Of a DNA stretch of 27,299 nucleotides, positions 23,954 through 27,299 are shown piece by piece. Each line of letters begins with the position of its first letter. Within the stretch, counting starts at the first letter, position 1. The DNA comes from CAIZGX01 sp044371675 (GTDB lineage: Bacteria > Bacteroidota > Bacteroidia > Flavobacteriales_D > Sanyastnellaceae), in the NCBI GenBank assembly GCA_044371675.1, contig JBILTF010000026.1, positions 1 to 27,299 of the forward strand, read 5' to 3'. A program made the position numbers and the translations under genes. The notes under the pieces were generated by a model that was not told the origin of the DNA, ran no database searches, and saw nothing but the letters and a program-made list of their open reading frames with translations.

Positions 23954-24439
23954 ATGCGTCTTTCAATTTCTATCCTCTTCTTGTTTGTTTCATTCGGACT
24001 TGCCGCACAAGAAACCTTGCCAAGCATCTCGTTAAAAGATCTCAACGGGAAAACCATCAACACTGCTAATCTTGCACAAGACGGCAAACCAACGCTCATC
24101 TGCTTTTGGGCCACTTGGTGCAGTCCTTGCAAAAAGGAATTAAACAACTATTTGGATTTATATGAAGAATGGCAAGCGGAGACTGGGGTGAAAATCATTG
24201 CGGTTTCTATCGACGACCAACGATCTGTTTTGCGTGTTGCGCCCTATGTAAGCAGTGTCATGTGGCCATACGAAATCCTTCTCGACAGCAACAAACAGTT
24301 CGCGCAAGCTTTGGGCGTAAACAATGTTCCTCACACTTTTTTAGTGGATGGAACGGGGAAAATCGTTTGGCAACATAACAACTATGCAGAAGGCGACGAA
24401 GCTGAAGTTCACGAGCAACTTTTAAAATTGAAGCACTAA
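23954..24439 (+). CDS. TlpA/ResA-like periplasmic thioredoxin
   Basis: 161 residues with a signal peptide (MRLSISILFLFVSFGLAAQ) and one thioredoxin domain of the TlpA/AhpC-TSA type. The active site is FWATWCSPCKKEL with CSPC at 56-59, followed by VKIIAVSIDD, the cis-proline segment NVPHTFLVDGTGKIVW (124-139) and a short C-terminal helix. In the family such proteins reduce disulfides in exported proteins or cytochrome c partners and are fed electrons by membrane CcdA/DsbD-type proteins, which are not in view. There is no T9SS tail, so it probably stays in the periplasm, unlike the gene just upstream. It has its own terminator and seems monocistronic. It is the second of three exported thioredoxin-fold proteins within 5 kb. 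Confidence 0.93.
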   Translation: MRLSISILFLFVSFGLAAQETLPSISLKDLNGKTINTANLAQDGKPTLICFWATWCSPCKKELNNYLDLYEEWQAETGVKIIAVSIDDQRSVLRVAPYVSSVMWPYEILLDSNKQFAQALGVNNVPHTFLVDGTGKIVWQHNNYAEGDEAEVHEQLLKLKH

Positions 24440-24459
24440 TTCTCTTCATTCCTATTTAT

Positions 24460-24480
24460 AAGCCCGAAAGGGCTTTTTTT
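24460..24480 (+). terminator. Rho-independent terminator after the TlpA-like gene
   Basis: Stem AAGCCC (24460-24465) with GGGCTT (24470-24475), closed by a GAAA tetraloop and followed by a T run to 24480. Confidence 0.85.
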
Positions 24481-24496
24481 ATTTCCGATTGCGACG

Positions 24497-24504
24497 TATT
24501 TTCG
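24497..24504 (+). promoter_or_regulatory. Candidate -7 element for the DUF6029 operon
   Basis: TATTTTCG fits TAnnTTTG except for C at the seventh position. It is 7 bases ahead of the ATG at 24512 and 16 ahead of the in-frame ATG at 24521. A similar TATATTCG lies at 22296-22303 before the thioredoxin-T9SS gene. Confidence 0.35.
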
Positions 24505-24511
24505 AAGCTCA

Positions 24512-26197
24512 ATGAATAGAATGAAAAAGATACTTATTTTTTTAACCTTGCTCGGTTTTTCTTTTGGAGCTCAGGCACAAGGCGACCCGAAAAAACCTGG
24601 TCAATTGCATGGCAATTTCCAGTTTCTTTCACAACAATACAGTGAAGACACTCTGATTGGAGCTACCGTTCCCCCTGCAACTACCGCAATAAACGGATTT
24701 GGAAATCTAATGTACACCCAAGGCGGTTTCAGCGCTGGTATGCGCTTTGAAACGTATAACAATGCCATTCAAGGATTCAGCGCTCAAAACAGATACAAGG
24801 GCACCGGAATTGGAAACCGTTACATTCAATACCAAGACAGTATTTTCAATGTTACGATAGGAAATTTCTACGAACAATTTGGAAACGGATTAACCCTTCG
24901 CACCTATTGGGAACCAAACTTGGGAATTGACAATGCACTCGATGGTGCCCGATTAATCATTACTCCTAAAAAAGGGATAACTCTGAAAGGTATATACGGT
25001 CGCCAGAGACTTGAATTTGATAGTAAAATCATCAATGCTGATGGAATAATTCGCGGAAGCGATGCTGAATTCAACCTGAACTCTATTTTCAAATCGCTTG
25101 CAGAAAAACAAACGCAACTGACCCTAGGGGCTAGCTTTGTAAGTCGATACCAGAGCGGAGAAACCCGTTTCGAAGATTCCTTAGTTTTCCTAACTCCAAA
25201 TAACGTTTCTAACTCTGCTGTTCGTTTACAGCTAAATAGAAAAGCTTTAGCGTTATCGGCGGAATACGCTCAGAAAATCAATGACCCAAGTGCGGATAAC
25301 GCCTACCTCTATAGAAAAGGTAAAGCATTCTTTTTGAACGCTTCTTACAGCGGTAGCGGTCTTGGGGTAAATGCAGCTGTGAAATACATAGACAACATGA
25401 GTTTCCGTGCAGATCGTAACTTGAAGTTATTTGATGTGCCTACCAACTACCTTCCTTCAATAACAAAACAACATACACACAACCTAGCAGCAACCTTGTA
25501 CCCTTATGCCACGCCGCTAACCGGAGAAGTAAGCTTTATGGGAGAAGTTTTTTACACTTTCAAAAAAGGAACAAAACTAGGAGGCAAATACGGCACACAG
25601 CTCTCTGCAAACTTCGCAGCTGCGAATGGCTTAGATACGACCCGACTTAAGGGAATTGAAGCATACACAGACGGGTATGAAGTAAATTCATTAAAGTTTG
25701 GGCCTACCAAATACGTTCGGGATTTCAATTTAGAAGTCAAGAAAAAATTGAGCAAAAAATTCTCCGCAGCCTTCACATATTATTATTTCGAATTCAATAC
25801 ACTTGCAACACCTGTTACGAATGACTTCAAGGGAATTGTATATGCAAATATTGAAGTGGTCGAATTGAATTACAAATTCACTCCAAAGGACAATCTTCAT
25901 CTTGAATTCCAGGGTCTTCAAACAGATCAAGACAAAGGAGATTGGGCTACTGTTGTAGCTGAATTCTCTCATTCGCCACATTGGACTGTTGCCTTGATTG
26001 ACCAATACAATTACGGGAATTCAACAGAAGAAAAGCGGGTTCACTACTTATTTGGAACAGTCGGTTATATAAACGGTTCGCAGCGAATTACCTTAGGTTA
26101 TGGAAAGCGCAGAGAAGGTGTATTCTGCATCGGGGGTGTTTGTCGAGCAGTGCCAGCAACAAATGGATTTGAACTCATGTATACAGCCAGTTTTTAA
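24512..26197 (+). CDS. DUF6029 family outer-membrane-type protein
   Basis: 561 residues with a signal peptide (MKKILIFLTLLGFSFGAQAQ after three leading residues) and a body of alternating hydrophobic/polar beta-strands ending in an aromatic residue (GFELMYTASF), as in outer-membrane barrels. Typical stretches are GNLMYTQGGFSAGMRFETY, IGNFYEQFGNGLTLRTYWEPNLGIDNALDGARL and TLGYGKRREGVFCIGGVCRAVP. I recognise it as DUF6029, a Bacteroidota family with no known role. Two cysteines near the C-terminus (CIGGVC) could form a disulfide, which is of interest given the thiol proteins around it. The ATG at 24521 (MKKILIF) is an equally plausible start. The stop is one base ahead of the Omp28-like gene, so the two are in one operon. 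Confidence 0.8.
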   Translation: MNRMKKILIFLTLLGFSFGAQAQGDPKKPGQLHGNFQFLSQQYSEDTLIGATVPPATTAINGFGNLMYTQGGFSAGMRFETYNNAIQGFSAQNRYKGTGIGNRYIQYQDSIFNVTIGNFYEQFGNGLTLRTYWEPNLGIDNALDGARLIITPKKGITLKGIYGRQRLEFDSKIINADGIIRGSDAEFNLNSIFKSLAEKQTQLTLGASFVSRYQSGETRFEDSLVFLTPNNVSNSAVRLQLNRKALALSAEYAQKINDPSADNAYLYRKGKAFFLNASYSGSGLGVNAAVKYIDNMSFRADRNLKLFDVPTNYLPSITKQHTHNLAATLYPYATPLTGEVSFMGEVFYTFKKGTKLGGKYGTQLSANFAAANGLDTTRLKGIEAYTDGYEVNSLKFGPTKYVRDFNLEVKKKLSKKFSAAFTYYYFEFNTLATPVTNDFKGIVYANIEVVELNYKFTPKDNLHLEFQGLQTDQDKGDWATVVAEFSHSPHWTVALIDQYNYGNSTEEKRVHYLFGTVGYINGSQRITLGYGKRREGVFCIGGVCRAVPATNGFELMYTASF

Positions 26198-26198
26198 T

Positions 26199-27068
26199 AT
26201 GAAAAAGACAATATTATCACTTTTGTTTTTTGCCCTATTGTTTGGGTCTTGTGACCAAATTGAAAATCCGGTTACAGTAGCAAAAAACAAATATCGCGAA
26301 GATTTGTACGGACAAGCACCAACCTTTCCAACAATCACTGTTGCTGAAAAAAACGTGCTTTTCGAGGAATTTACAGGTCACTTGTGCGGGTTCTGTCCAC
26401 CTTCTACTTCGCTTGCTTTAGCGCTAGGCGCGGAACTTGGCGCGCGAATGGTAACGGTTGCCATTCACGCCGGTTCCCTTGCCTCAACCGGTGGCACCTT
26501 GTTTCAGACAGATTATACTACTCCTGTAGGAAATCTTTATTGGGCACAGCTGAACGGCGGTTTCAATCCGACTGCACGGATTGACCGCCTTGGCGGATTA
26601 AGCAGCTACGAATATCTAGACCCAGCCAATCCGAGCAGCTGGCAAGACATTGTAACGAATCAAATGAATGTCACTACGCCTGTTCAATTGCAAGCCAATT
26701 GCGAATATGTGAGCGCTGATAATGTTTTCAATATTCACATGAATTCACAATTCCTTCAAGGATATACCGGTAATGTGAATTTGGTAGTTCTTTTAGTTGA
26801 AAATCACTTAATAAGTCCCCAAGAAGATTACAGCCAAACGCCATCTGAAATTGAAGAATACGAGCACGAACACGTGCTTAGAACTAATGTTTCTGAACCA
26901 ATGGGAAACCTAGTGGTCAACAATCCAAGTGTCGGTTTCAGCGCAACGACAAGCTTTACTATTCCATCCCAAATAATTTGGGAACCTACAAATATGACTG
27001 TTGTTGGATATTTGGTTGACGCCAACACACACGCAGTTTTGAATGCTATAGAATATGAAATTAACTAA
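26199..27068 (+). CDS. Omp28-like lipoprotein with thioredoxin-type CxxC motif
   Basis: 289 residues from the ATG one base after the DUF6029 stop; a longer in-frame start at 26100 lies inside the upstream gene and lacks a signal peptide, so it is rejected. The N-terminus MKKTILSLLFFALLFGSC is a lipoprotein signal with Cys18 at the lipobox. NVLFEEFTGHLCGFCPPSTSLA (52-73) is the characteristic Omp28 motif, with CGFC at 63-66 in a thioredoxin-like fold, and NPTARID supplies the likely cis-proline. The rest is a beta-rich C-terminal domain. It is probably anchored at the outer membrane. Omp28 of Porphyromonas is an outer-membrane protein of unclear function; a disulfide exchange role is inferred from the motif. 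Its 3' end overlaps the next gene by 14 bases. Confidence 0.85.
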   Translation: MKKTILSLLFFALLFGSCDQIENPVTVAKNKYREDLYGQAPTFPTITVAEKNVLFEEFTGHLCGFCPPSTSLALALGAELGARMVTVAIHAGSLASTGGTLFQTDYTTPVGNLYWAQLNGGFNPTARIDRLGGLSSYEYLDPANPSSWQDIVTNQMNVTTPVQLQANCEYVSADNVFNIHMNSQFLQGYTGNVNLVVLLVENHLISPQEDYSQTPSEIEEYEHEHVLRTNVSEPMGNLVVNNPSVGFSATTSFTIPSQIIWEPTNMTVVGYLVDANTHAVLNAIEYEIN

Positions 27069-27299
27069 GCTTTTCTTCCTTTTTCTTCTTTCCTTCGAAT
27101 TACATGCTCAACAAGCATTCAACGCAGGAATAGCTATAGGCATGACCACCTCTCAAATAAGTGGAGATGGCCTTGGCGGATGGGATAAATTTGGAGTAAC
27201 TGGAGGAGCCTATGTCAACGCTCCATTCAACAAAAAAAACGGACTTCGAATTGGTCTGTATTATTCTCAAAAAGGATCACGAACCAAACGCGACACACT
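27055..27299 (+). CDS. Outer-membrane beta-barrel protein, N-terminal part (runs off the window)
   Basis: The ATG at 27055 overlaps the end of the Omp28-like gene by 14 bases and opens a frame that stays open to the right edge, about 81 codons. MKLTKLFFLFLLSFELHAQ is a good signal peptide, followed by NAGIAIGMTTSQISGDGLGGWDKFGVTGGAYV and a second strand pair GLRIGLYYSQKGS. This is the pattern of the PorT-like/OMP_b-brl small outer-membrane barrels common in Bacteroidota (the first strand with G-TTSQ-SGD, and Y-QKGS). The C-terminal part is missing, so the exact subfamily, including a relation to the T9SS protein PorT, cannot be decided. It is the third gene of the DUF6029-Omp28 operon. Confidence 0.75.
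   Translation, partial: MKLTKLFFLFLLSFELHAQQAFNAGIAIGMTTSQISGDGLGGWDKFGVTGGAYVNAPFNKKNGLRIGLYYSQKGSRTKRDT

Noticed and set aside
26100..26198. Long N-terminal extension of the Omp28-like protein from an ATG inside the DUF6029 gene
   Set aside because: The extension overlaps the upstream gene out of frame and would bury the lipoprotein signal peptide that starts at 26199.
1..27299. CRISPR arrays, tRNA or rRNA genes, insertion sequences, phage or toxin-antitoxin modules
   Set aside because: Read on both strands, no spaced direct repeats, cloverleaf-like segments, transposase, integrase or phage genes were seen. DUF4258 alone is not enough to call a toxin-antitoxin pair, since no antitoxin-like partner is present.

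Overview
The window looks like a chromosomal segment of a Bacteroidota bacterium, most likely order Flavobacteriales. Evidence: a full-length SprA (the giant type IX secretion translocon), secreted proteins with T9SS type A sorting domains, Bacteroidota-style -7 elements (TAnnTTTG) close to start codons, almost no Shine-Dalgarno sites, and families typical of the phylum (DUF6029, Omp28, DUF4258, Bacteroidota LptE). No tRNA, rRNA, CRISPR array, insertion sequence or prophage gene was recognised. No gene-free stretch exceeds 300 bases; the largest is about 150 bases before groES.

Layout. 1-2295 (+): the C-terminal end of a sigma-54 activator, lptE, a TPR-like protein with a strange purine-rich internal repeat, and secG. 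2445-4369 (+): groES-groEL, closed by a bidirectional terminator. 4434-6942 (-): an ABC transporter operon (LolD/MacB-like ATPase, permease with a histidine-rich periplasmic loop, small secreted protein with a CFFC motif) that looks metal-related. A 23-bp dyad sits in the divergent promoter gap. 7007-9624 (+): a membrane-anchored DUF4258 protein, an M20 amidohydrolase and a NeuB-family synthase in a tight operon. 9630-11079 (-): a VTC-domain protein with its DUF4956 membrane partner. 11168-21468 (-): maeB-ruvA-sprA, spaced by 1 and 4 bases. 21542-22255 (-) and 22337-23857 (+): two divergent T9SS cargo proteins, one with a thioredoxin domain. 23954-24439 (+): a TlpA-like thioredoxin. 24512 to the end (+): DUF6029 protein, Omp28-like lipoprotein with CxxC, and the start of an outer-membrane beta-barrel gene.

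The window is dominated by envelope biogenesis: LPS assembly (LptE), Sec export (SecG), chaperonin folding, T9SS export (SprA) with two likely cargo proteins beside it, and three exported thioredoxin-fold proteins within 5 kb. The most interesting leads are the His-rich ABC operon with its dyad, the DUF4258/M20/NeuB operon, the cluster of exported thiol proteins, and the unusual groESL upstream region. None is proven new from sequence alone.
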